Source of the DNA: Archilochus colubris
Taxonomy: Eukaryota; Chordata; Aves; Apodiformes; Trochilidae
Direction: 5' to 3'
Length of the DNA: 64,000 bases
NCBI GenBank assembly: GCA_023079485.1
Contig: CM041104.1
Span: 6,246,864-6,310,863, forward strand
Below the pieces are notes generated by a model that worked only from the letters and a program-made list of their open reading frames with translations, made no database searches and was not told the origin of the DNA. This document shows, in pieces, positions 39,565 through 50,086 of this stretch (the stretch's first letter is position 1; the number at the start of each line of letters is the position of its first letter). The position numbers and the translations under genes are program-made.

Positions 39565-41586
39565 ATTCTGGCAATCATTTCCATCATGTTTATCGTACTA
39601 TCTACTATTGCCTTGTCCCTTAACACACTTCCTGAACTACAAGGCGTGGATGAATTTGGGCAGACCACAGATAACCCCCAGCTTGCCCACGTGGAAGCAG
39701 TGTGCATTGCCTGGTTTACCATGGAATACCTCTTGCGGTTCCTGTCCTCACCTAAGAAATGGAAGTTTTTCAAAGGCCCACTGAACGCTATCGATTTGCT
39801 CGCTATCTTACCCTACTATGTCACCATCTTCCTCACAGAATCCAATAAAAGTGTACTTCAGTTCCAAAATGTACGACGGGTGGTCCAAATATTTCGGATT
39901 ATGAGGATACTCCGGATTCTAAAGCTCGCCCGGCACTCAACTGGTTTACAGTCCTTGGGGTTTACACTGAGGAGGAGTTACAATGAGCTTGGATTACTCA
40001 TCTTGTTTTTGGCCATGGGCATTATGATCTTTTCCAGTTTAGTGTTTTTTGCAGAAAAGGATGAGGATGATACAAAATTCAAGAGCATCCCAGCTTCTTT
40101 CTGGTGGGCAACAATCACCATGACAACGGTAGGCTATGGAGATATATACCCCAAAACACTTTTAGGTAAAATAGTAGGAGGACTGTGTTGCATTGCTGGA
40201 GTGCTGGTGATTGCTCTTCCCATCCCAATTATTGTCAATAATTTCTCTGAGTTCTACAAAGAACAGAAGAGGCAGGAGAAAGCCATTAAGCGCAGGGAAG
40301 CTCTTGAAAGAGCAAAGAGGAATGGCAGTATTGTGTCCATGAACATGAAGGATGCGTTTGCCCGTAGTATAGAACTTATGGACATCGTGGTTGAAAAGAA
40401 TGGGGAAAACATATCCAAAAAGGATAAAGTTCAGGACAATCATTTATCTCCCAGTAAATGGAAATGGACCAAGAGGACACTCTCTGAAACTAGCTCTAGT
40501 AAATCTTTTGAAACTAAGGAACAAGGATCTCCAGAAAAAGCCAGGTCATCTTCAAGTCCCCAGCACCTGAATGTCCAGCAGCTAGAGGACATGTATAACA
40601 AAATGGCAAAGACTCAGTCCCAGCCAAACCTTAATACTAAAGATTCGAGTCAACCTGGAAAGCAAAAGGAAGAGCTAGAAATGGAAACCCTTCCCGGCCC
40701 TATGGTGCCCTTGCTGACAACTCGCACTGATGGGATCATTGACATGAGGAGCATGTCCAGCATTGACAGCTTCATCAGCTGTGCAGCAGAGTTCCCTGAC
40801 ACTGGGAGGTTTTCCCACAGCCCTCTTGCTACCCTTCCCTGCAAAGGCAGCATCAATGTGATTCAGGAGCAGAGCAGGCATGAGGGGAGCAGTTCCAGAT
40901 TTGTGGAAATGATCCCAAGCTCTGAAGGCAGCCAGCGTTCAGCTTTTTTCATAGAAAGTCCCAAAAGCTCCATAAAGACCAGTAACCCTTTAAAACTAAG
41001 ATCTCTGAAAGTCAACTTCATGGAAGAGGACACCAGCACATTAGTACCAGCATCCAATGTACTGAGATTATACACAGACCCTCACAAGAGCCGGGGAGCT
41101 GCTGCTGCTGCCACAGATGCTTCCTTACTCTCTGACAGATCCCTTATGAGTCCAGAACCCTCAATCTACACAACAGCAAGTGCAAGAACACCTCCAAAGT
41201 CACCAGAGACACAGACAGCCATAGCTTTCAACTTCCATGATGCTGGCATACACAAATATATAGATGCTGACACTGATGATGAAGGTCAGCTGCTTTATGA
41301 TTCAAGTCCACCCAGAAATGTGAGTCCCAAGTACAATGTTACAAACAGTGGCTATCTAAAGCAAAGAGACAATGTTTATAGAACAGAGAAGAACCATCTA
41401 GAAGCTGCTGCTTTACCCACCTCCCCTAAGCTGATAGGACAAAACTGCATTTACTCTATGGAAGGTATCACTGGAAGAACCCAGGTCAATCAGGAGACTG
41501 TCAGACTAGAAAATCACATTTCTCCAGAAGTCCATGTATTACCAGGCAGTGGAGGACGTGGTAGCACACATGATCAAAGCATCTGA
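39565..41586 (+). CDS. KCNB1: KCNB1 (Kv2.1) terminal coding exon, 3' part of CDS
   Basis: This exon encodes most of Kv2.1, the pore-forming subunit of a delayed-rectifier potassium channel of the plasma membrane; four subunits make a channel that repolarises neurons and endocrine cells. The frame opens directly at the splice acceptor (first residues ILAIISIM) in phase 0 and ends in a TGA at 41584. Numbering from the exon start: S1 at about 1-22, S2 at 40-62, S3 at 69-91, S4 at 104-123 with regularly spaced Arg/Lys, S5 at 141-165, pore loop with selectivity filter TVGYGD at 188-193, S6 at 199-230 with the PIP gating bend. The tail holds [13 protein letters not shown] at 398-410, matching the Kv2 clustering/FFAT-like motif that binds VAP proteins at ER-plasma membrane contacts. 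The C terminus DQSI and the tail sequence fit KCNB1 rather than KCNB2. At 673 residues plus an upstream exon of roughly 185 residues, total length agrees with the family (about 858 in human). No frameshift or lost key residue is seen. Confidence 0.97.
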   Translation: MLAIISIMFIVLSTIALSLNTLPELQGVDEFGQTTDNPQLAHVEAVCIAWFTMEYLLRFLSSPKKWKFFKGPLNAIDLLAILPYYVTIFLTESNKSVLQFQNVRRVVQIFRIMRILRILKLARHSTGLQSLGFTLRRSYNELGLLILFLAMGIMIFSSLVFFAEKDEDDTKFKSIPASFWWATITMTTVGYGDIYPKTLLGKIVGGLCCIAGVLVIALPIPIIVNNFSEFYKEQKRQEKAIKRREALERAKRNGSIVSMNMKDAFARSIELMDIVVEKNGENISKKDKVQDNHLSPSKWKWTKRTLSETSSSKSFETKEQGSPEKARSSSSPQHLNVQQLEDMYNKMAKTQSQPNLNTKDSSQPGKQKEELEMETLPGPMVPLLTTRTDGIIDMRSMSSIDSFISCAAEFPDTGRFSHSPLATLPCKGSINVIQEQSRHEGSSSRFVEMIPSSEGSQRSAFFIESPKSSIKTSNPLKLRSLKVNFMEEDTSTLVPASNVLRLYTDPHKSRGAAAAATDASLLSDRSLMSPEPSIYTTASARTPPKSPETQTAIAFNFHDAGIHKYIDADTDDEGQLLYDSSPPRNVSPKYNVTNSGYLKQRDNVYRTEKNHLEAAALPTSPKLIGQNCIYSMEGITGRTQVNQETVRLENHISPEVHVLPGSGGRGSTHDQSI

Positions 41587-42420
41587 AATGGGCTCCAAAA
41601 AAAAAAACTTACTGAAAGTTTAAAGGAATGTCTTTACAGTCAACACAAAACCAAGAGCTTCTGCATGGCATGAACTTGGCTGAAATAAGCCACCTGTTTC
41701 TAAGAGTCTGGGGGAGGTCCAGTGTGGGTTTGTGAAAATGTCCTTATCTGAAACAACTCTAAAGACGTTGCCCACATTGGTCAAAAATAAGGATTGCAAA
41801 TCATGATCACACATTGATCTCCTTTCATGTTGTTCAGTGAAGCCAATGTGACCAAATATCCATCCATTCCCCTTGAATGCTAAAAGCTCCTTTTGGAAAT
41901 ATTAACATATGATTTGCATTAGTTCCATAAAGGATGCCAAGGCAGCCAGATTTGAACTCTGGAATAAATTGCTGGGGTTGATATAAAGCTATCAAAACAC
42001 AATGTTCACTGCTTCAGGGCAGCTGTTCCCCATCTGCAGCTGATGGATATTATGTCTAAAGGTAACAGGGAACACTCGCAATATTGGAAAATCCAAGGGA
42101 AAACCATTTCAAACAAATACCTGCCTAGAGAACCAATTATTAAAATGCTCTGTGTGTGTTTAACAATACGATATCCTGTAGGACCTGACGTTTTCCTTTG
42201 AAATATCAGCAGGGTGAGTTGCACCACTTGTATCTAATTCCAAACACCCCCCTAGGACATAGCGAAACATTGCACTTACCCTCTGCTAACAAACGGTACC
42301 TGCCCCAGGGCCCTCCGGGGACCCGCAGCCCACGCTGGGAAGGTGTGGAGGAGCCATGCAGAAGCTCCGGAGGCATCACAGACCCCTGCCCAGTGCCGGG
42401 GAGCCCAGGGCTGGAAGGAG

Positions 42421-42780
42421 AGCTCGGCTCTCACCCTACCCTTGGGCAGCAGGGCGGTGCTGGCTGCCCTGCCCCGCGGGGACGGCGTGCGGGATGCTCC
42501 TGCGGGACGTGCCGGGGACACCGGGACAGCTCCCGGGCTTCCCCTTCCCGCCGGCTCCAGGCGTTGGGCAAAGTCCCGGCCTTGGCACGGGAGAGGAACC
42601 GGTCGGTCTGAAGCTTTTTTGCGCCCCAGCGGCACGGTGAAAGATATGCAAGCGTTACATAAAATATGCAAAAAGAGGGATTCGTTAGCGACCCGGCCCG
42701 GGCCTGGCTGGGCTCTCTCTCGCCAGGAGGTCAGGCAGGAGCGGCTCCTGCGGAGCTGCCGTGCAAAGCAGCTGAGAGAG
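42421..42780. other. CpG-rich block inside the 3' UTR
   Basis: By hand count this stretch holds about 31 CpG in 360 bases at a GC content near two thirds, which would satisfy usual CpG-island rules. The flanks and the rest of the window are CpG-poor. It contains overlapping open frames on both strands, which is expected of GC-rich DNA and is not evidence of coding. It could be an unmethylated element, an internal or antisense promoter, or a GC-rich UTR segment. Confidence 0.6.
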
Positions 42781-42825
42781 ACAGGAACATCAGGCCTGAT
42801 GTTTTAATAACATCCAGTCATTTTT

Positions 42826-42926
42826 AAACGAAAAAAAAAAAAAGAAAAAAAAAGGAAAAAAAGGAAAAAAGGAAAAAAAAAAAACAGAAAAGAAAACGAA
42901 GTAAAGAAAAGAGAAAAAAAAAAAAG
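42826..42926 (+). repeat. A-rich / purine low-complexity tract in 3' UTR
   Basis: About 100 bases are nearly all A with interspersed G, including several runs of ten or more A. It begins some 45 bases after the CpG-rich block. It may be an old poly(A)-derived or slippage-expanded tract. Confidence 0.85.
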
Positions 42927-42992
42927 ATTTGATCATTTTAAGCGAACAGAACTAGCAGCCACCAGCCTAGGATTTTAAAATATTATTGTTTC

Positions 42993-42998
42993 AATAAA
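42993..42998 (+). terminator. Candidate proximal polyadenylation signal
   Basis: An AATAAA hexamer lies about 1.4 kb after the KCNB1 stop, with T/G-rich sequence (TTTGTCTTTGG-like) about 35 bases downstream. It could give a short 3' UTR isoform that would contain the CpG-rich block but not the downstream stem-loop. Confidence 0.35.
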
Positions 42999-43174
42999 GT
43001 CATGTCAAATTGTGTAGGAAATAATTTGTCTTTGGTTTTTAATCTTGGGTCGGGGGGGAAGCACTTTACGTTGAATTTCTGTTGTCGTTGCAATGCTGGA
43101 GTAGGTTAGCAGAGTGTAACAATCAAGCACTTTAACTGAGCACTATTTTAATTTGTGCCTCCTGTCGTAACAGT

Positions 43175-43200
43175 GATTTGCTACACGCCTGTAGCAAGTC
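43175..43200 (+). promoter_or_regulatory. Compact stem-loop in the 3' UTR
   Basis: Bases 43175-43185 pair with 43190-43200 around a CGCC loop. The eight inner pairs (TTGCTACA with TGTAGCAA) are perfect, followed by one T-G wobble, one A-T and one G-C. Such a tight hairpin could be a protein-binding or structured RNA element in the KCNB1 message. The structure is seen in the sequence; the function is only inferred. Confidence 0.4.
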
Positions 43201-43270
43201 ACAACCCGTCCTGTGATAACTGTGCTGGTAATCTTTTCTGTTGTTCTCTGTTTCTATTGTAAAACTCAAC

Positions 43271-43278
43271 TGTAAATA
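43271..43278 (+). promoter_or_regulatory. Pumilio-type element TGTAAATA
   Basis: The sequence matches the UGUANAUA recognition motif of PUF (Pumilio) RNA-binding proteins, within the likely 3' UTR and on the sense strand. Two more exact copies lie further downstream in the same UTR. Confidence 0.4.
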
Positions 43279-44858
43279 ACTCCGTCAATGAGCATTTCCT
43301 GACCTATTTCTGAGTTCCTGCCGGGGCATGTAACCATCTGCATGCAGCCAGGCCAGGGATGTGCTGAGGTGCAGGAGCAGAGGCTCACGGGCAGGAGAAG
43401 ACCCCAAGCTGCTCAAATTCGCTGTGTTTTGTTCCTTCCTATTGTAAAAAAAAAACAAAGCAAAACAAAACAAGCCGTTGGTTAGTCCTGAATGTAAATG
43501 TCTGTCTGTCCGAGCTGTGCAGTACTTCTGTCTGTAATCCGTAATAGTGAATGCAGCATGTACGGACAAAAGCAATAAGCACATAAATGTTTTAGGAACT
43601 ATTATGGGTTACAATGATAGCTTTGTTAGGTCTCTCCTTGGCACAAAACTGTACACTCGTTGGAGCTAACTCCGCTCTGCTCAGCCAGCCTGTCCCCAGG
43701 AGGGGGGACAAGCCCCAGCACCCCTGCTCAGAAGTCACCCTTGTGTCCCAACAAGGCCCTGGGCAAGGCACGAGTAAGACATGAGCCACCAACTCAGGGA
43801 CCAGCCCTCTGGCAGCCAGCGAGCCCTGGTGTCTGCAGAGTGAGGTGGGAGGTATTTGAGAGGGGCTGAAGGCACCTACGAGTGCCAAAGATCCTCTCCA
43901 GTGTTGGTGCAGGGCCAGTCCCCTGGGGTTCATTAGTTTTCACTCAGCCTTTGCCCAGCCAAAACCACCTGAGCAGGCTCCCTGCCTGGTGAAGGACTGT
44001 AGGATTTGGCCATAGTAAATACAAGTGTACTTAGAGGAACCAATGTATTGCTGAGATGCTAATTAAGATTGAGTCGTCATGAAGCAGTGAAGTGACTTTC
44101 CAGCAGATAAGCTTTAAACACTGATTTATTCCGTGGCTTTCCGAGGCCATAAAGCGGCAACGAGAAATCCTAAAGAGAACAGTCTTAACATAATCTCTAT
44201 GTTTCAGTGATCATTCATGTCTGCCATCAGCACAAATGTAAAAAAAAAGAAGAAAAATCAGGGAAAATTTTTTTGATAAAGTAAGTAATAGTGATTTCCA
44301 AGTTAAATATTTTTAGAGCTGATGCTTTCACGTGGAAAAAAAAGTCATATTTTACATATCACGAAAGTGAACGTATTTAAATATAGCCATATAGTGTAGT
44401 ATTTACCACGCTCTCATCCAAACTGATGTATTTGGTTTATAGATGGCACTGACAAAAATATATAGATCAACAATTCTATCATTTTTTTTAACTGATAATC
44501 AACTGGTGCAACTCTCCTTGTAACCAAAGGCCCTCTGTCTGCCTTGTGTGATCACTCATGACACACACCTTGTACCATCTATTTAGTCCTACCTTTAAAG
44601 TAGCATTTTATTGAATCACTTTTGAAAGCCACATTCAAAAGTATCGTTAAAAAAAATCTACCTTTTAAGTCTGAATAGCCAAAGTCCTATAGATTTCTTA
44701 TAGAAAGCAAATAATTTAAAATTAAGCATATAATATGCTTGAGGAGCATTTCTTTCTTATTTGTGTATGACGATGTAGCTCTCATTTTGTGCCCAGTTAA
44801 AAAAGAAGTATGTTTAATTTATTTTAATGAAATAAAGTCTGAATATGAAGTATGTATC

Positions 44859-44893
44859 TATATATGTGTGTGTGTGCATAATACACATATATA
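44859..44893 (+). repeat. TA/TG-rich inverted repeat in 3' UTR
   Basis: TATATATGTGT (44859-44869) is the exact reverse complement of ACACATATATA (44883-44893), with a TG-rich loop of 13 bases. The alternating purine-pyrimidine sequence is typical of microsatellite decay but could fold in RNA. Confidence 0.8.
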
Positions 44894-45293
44894 TAATGTA
44901 AGCACTGGGAAATCTACTCTAACATAAAGATATGGTAGACTAAATCTGTACTCATTACAGAAGGAAAGGCAGTGCTTTGAAAACATAATGTTCAACCAAA
45001 TCCTACAGAGACTAGAAAGGCAACTTCATTTTATGGTTTGCTACATGCTTCCCAAAGCTCATTACAGTTGGGAAAAATATGCAATATCTCCTGCATCAAG
45101 CTAAAGCTTGCATTTAACCACTGATATTTGGCATCCAGGTCTGCAAATTTCCTGTGCATCATTTATCAGGCAAGCTGACAGCATTCTACCTGCTGCTGCA
45201 GAAGACATCACAGCTGAAAGGACTGTGTACAGGTGATGTCTGCACTTGCTTGCATCTTACACCATCAACATTGTTTTTAATACATCTACATAA

Positions 45294-45313
45294 GTATATA
45301 TAATATATATATG
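45294..45313 (+). repeat. (TA)n-rich run
   Basis: A short TA-rich microsatellite in the probable 3' UTR. Confidence 0.8.
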
Positions 45314-45716
45314 TGGAAGGAATGGGTGCAGTTTTCTTAACCAGGAGGCAAAGACCCTTTGGGTTTTAGCCCTGAAAAGAGGAAAGCAGCAGTCACATTG
45401 CAGTAGATTTCTCAGTGCCTTTTCTCAGAAACTTCACCTAAGCACACTTACAGCAAACAAAACAAAAAAACCTGAAACAAAGCGGTTTCCTGTGAAATCC
45501 ACATTTTTCTGAAAGGTTCAGGAGTCAATAAAGGTAGAAGAGGGGAAAAAAAAATGAAAAGGATGACCTGCAGAACGCACATCCCCTTCCTGACCATGCC
45601 ATGTGTCCAATGCCAGGGAATATCCCTCTGCACCTCACGCAGAAACTCATCCCAGGCGCTCGGTTTCTTTGGAACTATGGATGTGATAAACTGTAGCCTT
45701 TTCTTCCCTTGCAGCT

Positions 45717-45722
45717 AATAAA
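45717..45722 (+). terminator. Candidate intermediate polyadenylation signal
   Basis: An AATAAA hexamer is followed by T-rich sequence and then TTGTACCTATTGTATATT-like DNA. It is one of several hexamers in this AT-rich UTR, so chance occurrence is quite possible. Confidence 0.25.
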
Positions 45723-46301
45723 ATACACATTTCTAGGGAAAACAGTATTCTCTTCTGTAAAATTGTAATGTATTGTTAATATTTGTACCTATTGTATATT
45801 CATGTATTGACAGAATGATGGCTGGTACAGTTTATAGTAAATAACGAGGGTATTTAAAACTCACTGCAAAGCCAAGTTCTCTCTCTGCCAGTCAGCTCCA
45901 CATAACATGATCTCCAGTAGTTTTTAAGGCCTCATTTTGAAGTGAATAGTAGAATTACTGAATAACATAGCCAAGCATTGGAGACCAAGTGGCACTGATG
46001 CCCTCTGAGCAAGATGGGGAGAGGGGCTCCCCTGGCAACTCCAAATTAGCTCCAACTTCTTCATGTTTGGTCAGTCACTTCTGCTTATGGTAATCAGGCT
46101 GAACAAGTATTACTCTAGGTTCCTCTAGGATCACCCACCTGGGGAGAATAAGGCTTTAAATAGTTCTTGAATAAAGTACAGATGTTCTAGTTACCTCTGT
46201 ACCTCCTGTTTGCCATTGTGTTGGCTTTATAAGTATCTGATGTATGGAAAAGTCATGTGACTTTCATGCATTCCAGAGTAGTCTATTTTTCTGTTCAGAT
46301 T

Positions 46302-46340
46302 TTAAAAAAAAATTATATATATATAAAAATATAAATATAT
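46302..46340 (+). repeat. A/T low-complexity run
   Basis: An A run followed by TATATATA and AAATATAAATAT sequence in the probable 3' UTR. Confidence 0.8.
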
Positions 46341-46670
46341 CTGTATTTTTAGCAAATTTATAATAGGGCAATCAAGTCAGATTTCTTCTTTTTGTATTAC
46401 AGAATAATATATTAGATGCTTTCTTGGTGTTCATTTACATAGCTGACCCCCTAACCTTTTTGTTGTCATTATTATCTTCTGTTCTGAAAAATACCCACAA
46501 CATCCCTCCTGGAAGTGTGTCTACGAAAGGTCTCTGAGTTTGTCTGATGTTGTCAAGTTTTTGTATTTTCCTGTTTGTGGTACTTAAAAATAACCAGGGA
46601 CTGGCTATGGAAAGTGAGATGTTCCTTCTGAGACACACAGTGGGACAGCCTCTGCCCTTGGCTGTGGCAC

Positions 46671-46678
46671 TGTAAATA
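46671..46678 (+). promoter_or_regulatory. Pumilio-type element TGTAAATA
   Basis: An exact UGUANAUA-type site on the sense strand of the probable 3' UTR, in the mid region that only longer isoforms would carry. Confidence 0.35.
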
Positions 46679-47930
46679 TCAGTGCCTGCCACTGGTTCCA
46701 GTGCTGGCCACAGCCTGGACTTCAATGTTCTTCCAGATTTATGTCAATTAAGCTGAGAGCAAAAAGAAGAGACAGGATTTGATTCTGACTGTCCTAATAA
46801 TTGTGATGGAATAAGCATCAAAATTTAGGCTTTTATTTTAAGGCAGTGACTTGACAATGCTCAGGCAAAGCTCCCACTTTTGAGGGAGTTTTTCCTGGGT
46901 TAAAACAGAAGGGTCAGGACTTTTAATTTCCCACTGAGTTTTGGTATTTCTATTTGCAGTCCCAGACAAAATTAGAAAATGAGAAAAAAGTATGGGGGTG
47001 GGGGTGGTGAATAAACAGAATGTACACATTCAGAAAGGGACCAGATTTTGATTTGGATATGGTAAAGTCCATCCATGTACCTGCTTACTTAATGATCTTC
47101 CTTGCTCCTTTATAGCTGTACTGTCACATAAACTGAATAAAAAGTCCATGAGATAAATGTGCATTCTGAAGGTATCCCATGGCCTGTTAAAGTTTAGCAC
47201 AACAAAGAGCTTTGGACCAGCTCTGTAGCTCTGCACAAACATTTCCTTCTCAATCCACCCAGCAGCCTGGTCAGTGACCATGTGTTTTCCAAAGATGGAG
47301 TTTTGGTCCCATTTCCTTTTGTTTGCTTGTGTGATTATCTTATATGCCCACCACACCAGCCAATAAACTCAAAACAGAATTAATTTAGGAAAATGTGTCT
47401 CAGAAAGTCCAGATACCACCCGAATGAACAGAATAACCAGCACACACTTTTGGTGTGATCATGTATCAGCAAGACCCCTTTATAGATGAAGATATGAAAT
47501 CTGGGTGGGATTTTTCCTTTTTTGAAACTATTAAATGCAATAGCCTGTGGCATCCATCATCAATAATCACAAAACCCCTTCAGAAGGCACCTTTCATATC
47601 AGTAAGTTTGAGCACAGTCAACAGAAGCTTCTAGTCAGACCAGTCTTAAACCTGCAGTTACAGTCAGGCCTCCTGCCCCATGCCAGAAACCCCCCAAATA
47701 CCAAACAGTCCTTGAAAGAAGAGAGATTTCTCTTCCAGCATGAATTTCCCACCCTGTCCTGATCAGATTCAGGCTCTTGCACTGAAAATTCCTTCTGGTC
47801 AGACAAAGCAAATCTTGGGAAAACTGAATGTCTGCATTCAGGATCTGTATCCCCTTTGCTGCTGGTGTTACCTGAGCCACAAATAAGTGTCCTTTGACAC
47901 CACTGGTAGGGTGCCACAAGTGTTCATATC

Positions 47931-47938
47931 TGTAAATA
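47931..47938 (+). promoter_or_regulatory. Pumilio-type element TGTAAATA
   Basis: Third exact UGUANAUA-type site on the sense strand of the probable 3' UTR. It would be present only if the distal polyadenylation signals near 50 kb are used. Confidence 0.35.
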
Positions 47939-49909
47939 TTACTCAGAATTTTGCTTTGCTTGATTCTGGACTCATGGCACAAGTTTTTGGTCTAGAGGCT
48001 TAGAAAAGAGAGCTTCATTTTGCTTTTGAACTAGAAGTACTTTTGTTGAGATTCTGTAGGCCTGAACAATGATAAATCTGCAACATTTTTAAAGGGGTCT
48101 TCTCAAGACTGTAGCAACAATACCTTCAAAAAATAATAATCAGGCTGAGCTCGATACAAAGATCCACCTAAAGTAAAGCCTTGTGGAAGCCAGAGAGCCA
48201 GATTTGTATGAAATGCCAAGTCCTTTGCTGCTGTAAGTAAAAGCCCATTGAGGTCAGTGGAGCTGTGCCCTATTTAACCCAATAAAGAGTTTGGGCCCCT
48301 ATCTCTGACAGCTAATGGAAACCTAAAAAAACTCCATATGATGTCATGGGTGGAGGTGTCTGTCCAGCAGACACCTAGGGTGAGGTAATGAAAAACAAAA
48401 CAAGGTCCCTGAAAGCCTGGGAAAAGAGGGAATTCTTCAGGCAAAAGGATGATAATCACATCATCCCAACCTTGACAGAACATCCTTCTGTGTCACCTCC
48501 CTTTGTGGGCTCAGTGGCTCCAGTGGTGTCCCAGACTCACAGGTGACCATCCCTACAGCAGGACCACAAGCTCAGCCGTATGGGTCAACACCCTCAGCCC
48601 TCGGTCCAGGGTGGTACTGATGCTGGGAGGACACTGCTGGTGGGTGGGCCACTGGTTACCTTTGATCACGTAACAACCTCTGGTCCTATTGATAATCTAT
48701 AATTAAAACCATTTTAAGATCTGTCAGTTCTCTACTCTCCATACTGCATTTAGGAGCTCTGCCCATTATGCCTTCTCTTCCCATTATGTTTCACTGCCTC
48801 CAAATACCATCAGCCACACATTGGCTCATGCAGCCACTAGGATTTATTTTGTTTCTATCAGTTTTGTTGGCTTGTAGCAAAGCCAAAGAACATTTTTTTC
48901 CCTCTTTCTGTTTTTAGTGGTAGGTGCAGAAAACTACTTTTGCAATGAAGTATTGCCCACTCGTGTGTTGGGGGAGGTGGGGGGGAGCAGCATCTCTGTG
49001 TTACTTTGAACTTTGAAGCCATGATACTGCAATCAGAAAGGCCAGAGCCACAGCTACCAACCAAACTTGCTTTCCAACTAGATTAGCATTAAGAAAACAC
49101 ATCCCCCAACTTACTGCAGCAGAATCCTGCTTTCTACTCAGGCCAGTGAAGCAGTTCCTGAATGGGGAGAAAACCCTGAGGGACACACCAGTGCAAGTGC
49201 TGTTTGATACCAATTCCATGCCCGTGGGAGGATGCTGGGGTGAGCTGTTGCTGTGCTGCACATCAGGGCTGCTCAGCATCTTGTGGGCTGGGGGAGCAGC
49301 CTCAGGTCTTCCTTCTCCAAAAGCATAGGATGGCTGCTGGGCCTGCAGAGCAGCCCATAAGCTTCCCAGTGATACCTCCAAAGGGAGTGCTGACCATCTG
49401 TGGTCGCCAAGCGATACAAAAGCAGGGGAATTCCCCTTAAAGAAAAATGTGTTACTTAACAACAAATAAAAACTGAAAAATAATGTAAGTTTCCTGTGGT
49501 TCTGCCAGTACATGTGGCTTTTGTATCTGGAAACTGAAACTAACTGTACTCCAGCTTGAAAAAGGGCAAATATATTGAGAGGTCCTCCCTTGCTTTGCAC
49601 TTGGTGAGTTGTTCTCCCCGGGCAATGGGGCAGCAATGGGGACCCCAGCCCTGAGTCTCTGCAGTGCAGGGCTGGGACTCTCACCTGCTCCTGAGCAGCT
49701 GCTTCCTTGGGTTCTATTGGCTCCACCGCAGGGGCAAGGTGGCAGCAGGTGTTTTCTCCCCATTTAAGCAATGTTTCAATACTCTGGCACTTTGGGGTGA
49801 TTACAGCAACATTAGCCATATATTAGTGTACTTAGAGTCTTACATTTTTTGTAACTTTGATTTAGTCATTCTTTGTTGAAGTTTATTGATCTCTCCGGTT
49901 GTTTCCGTA

Positions 49910-49915
49910 AATAAA
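49910..49915 (+). terminator. Candidate distal polyadenylation signal, A-rich context
   Basis: An AATAAA hexamer directly precedes an A-rich run at 49921-49950 that contains two further overlapping AATAAA copies (49928 and 49934). The A run itself would cause internal oligo-dT priming, so cDNA ends mapped here need care. Confidence 0.35.
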
Positions 49916-49920
49916 TTATT

Positions 49921-49950
49921 AAAAAAAAATAAAAATAAAAAAAAAAAAAA
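49921..49950 (+). repeat. A-rich run near distal 3' UTR end
   Basis: Thirty bases of A with two T interruptions directly after an AATAAA. It is genomic, so it will prime oligo-dT and can mimic a poly(A) end. Confidence 0.9.
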
Positions 49951-50080
49951 TCAGTGTCTTTATATGCATGTAGTAGTATGAAACTGTGATCAATGTGTGA
50001 CATTCAGAAACTGTACTGTCTTGTAAAATATGTCCAAATGTCTAAGGATTTTAAAGCAATGGTCCCTTACTACAGACATA

Positions 50081-50086
50081 AATAAA
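50081..50086 (+). terminator. Candidate most distal KCNB1 polyadenylation signal
   Basis: This is the last AATAAA before sequence that looks intergenic. It is followed by TTTATCTGCTCTGTTTCATGG, a T/GT-rich region of the kind that lies just after cleavage sites. I use it as the provisional end of the longest KCNB1 transcript. Confidence 0.45.

Noticed and set aside
39565..41586. KCNB2 as the identity of the channel exon
   Set aside because: The membrane core is shared, but the tail (for example [20 protein letters not shown] and the C-terminal DQSI) fits KCNB1.
42198..42807. Overlapping 94-154-codon frames on both strands in the CpG-rich block
   Set aside because: Frames open simultaneously on both strands in GC-rich DNA are a composition effect; no domain is seen.
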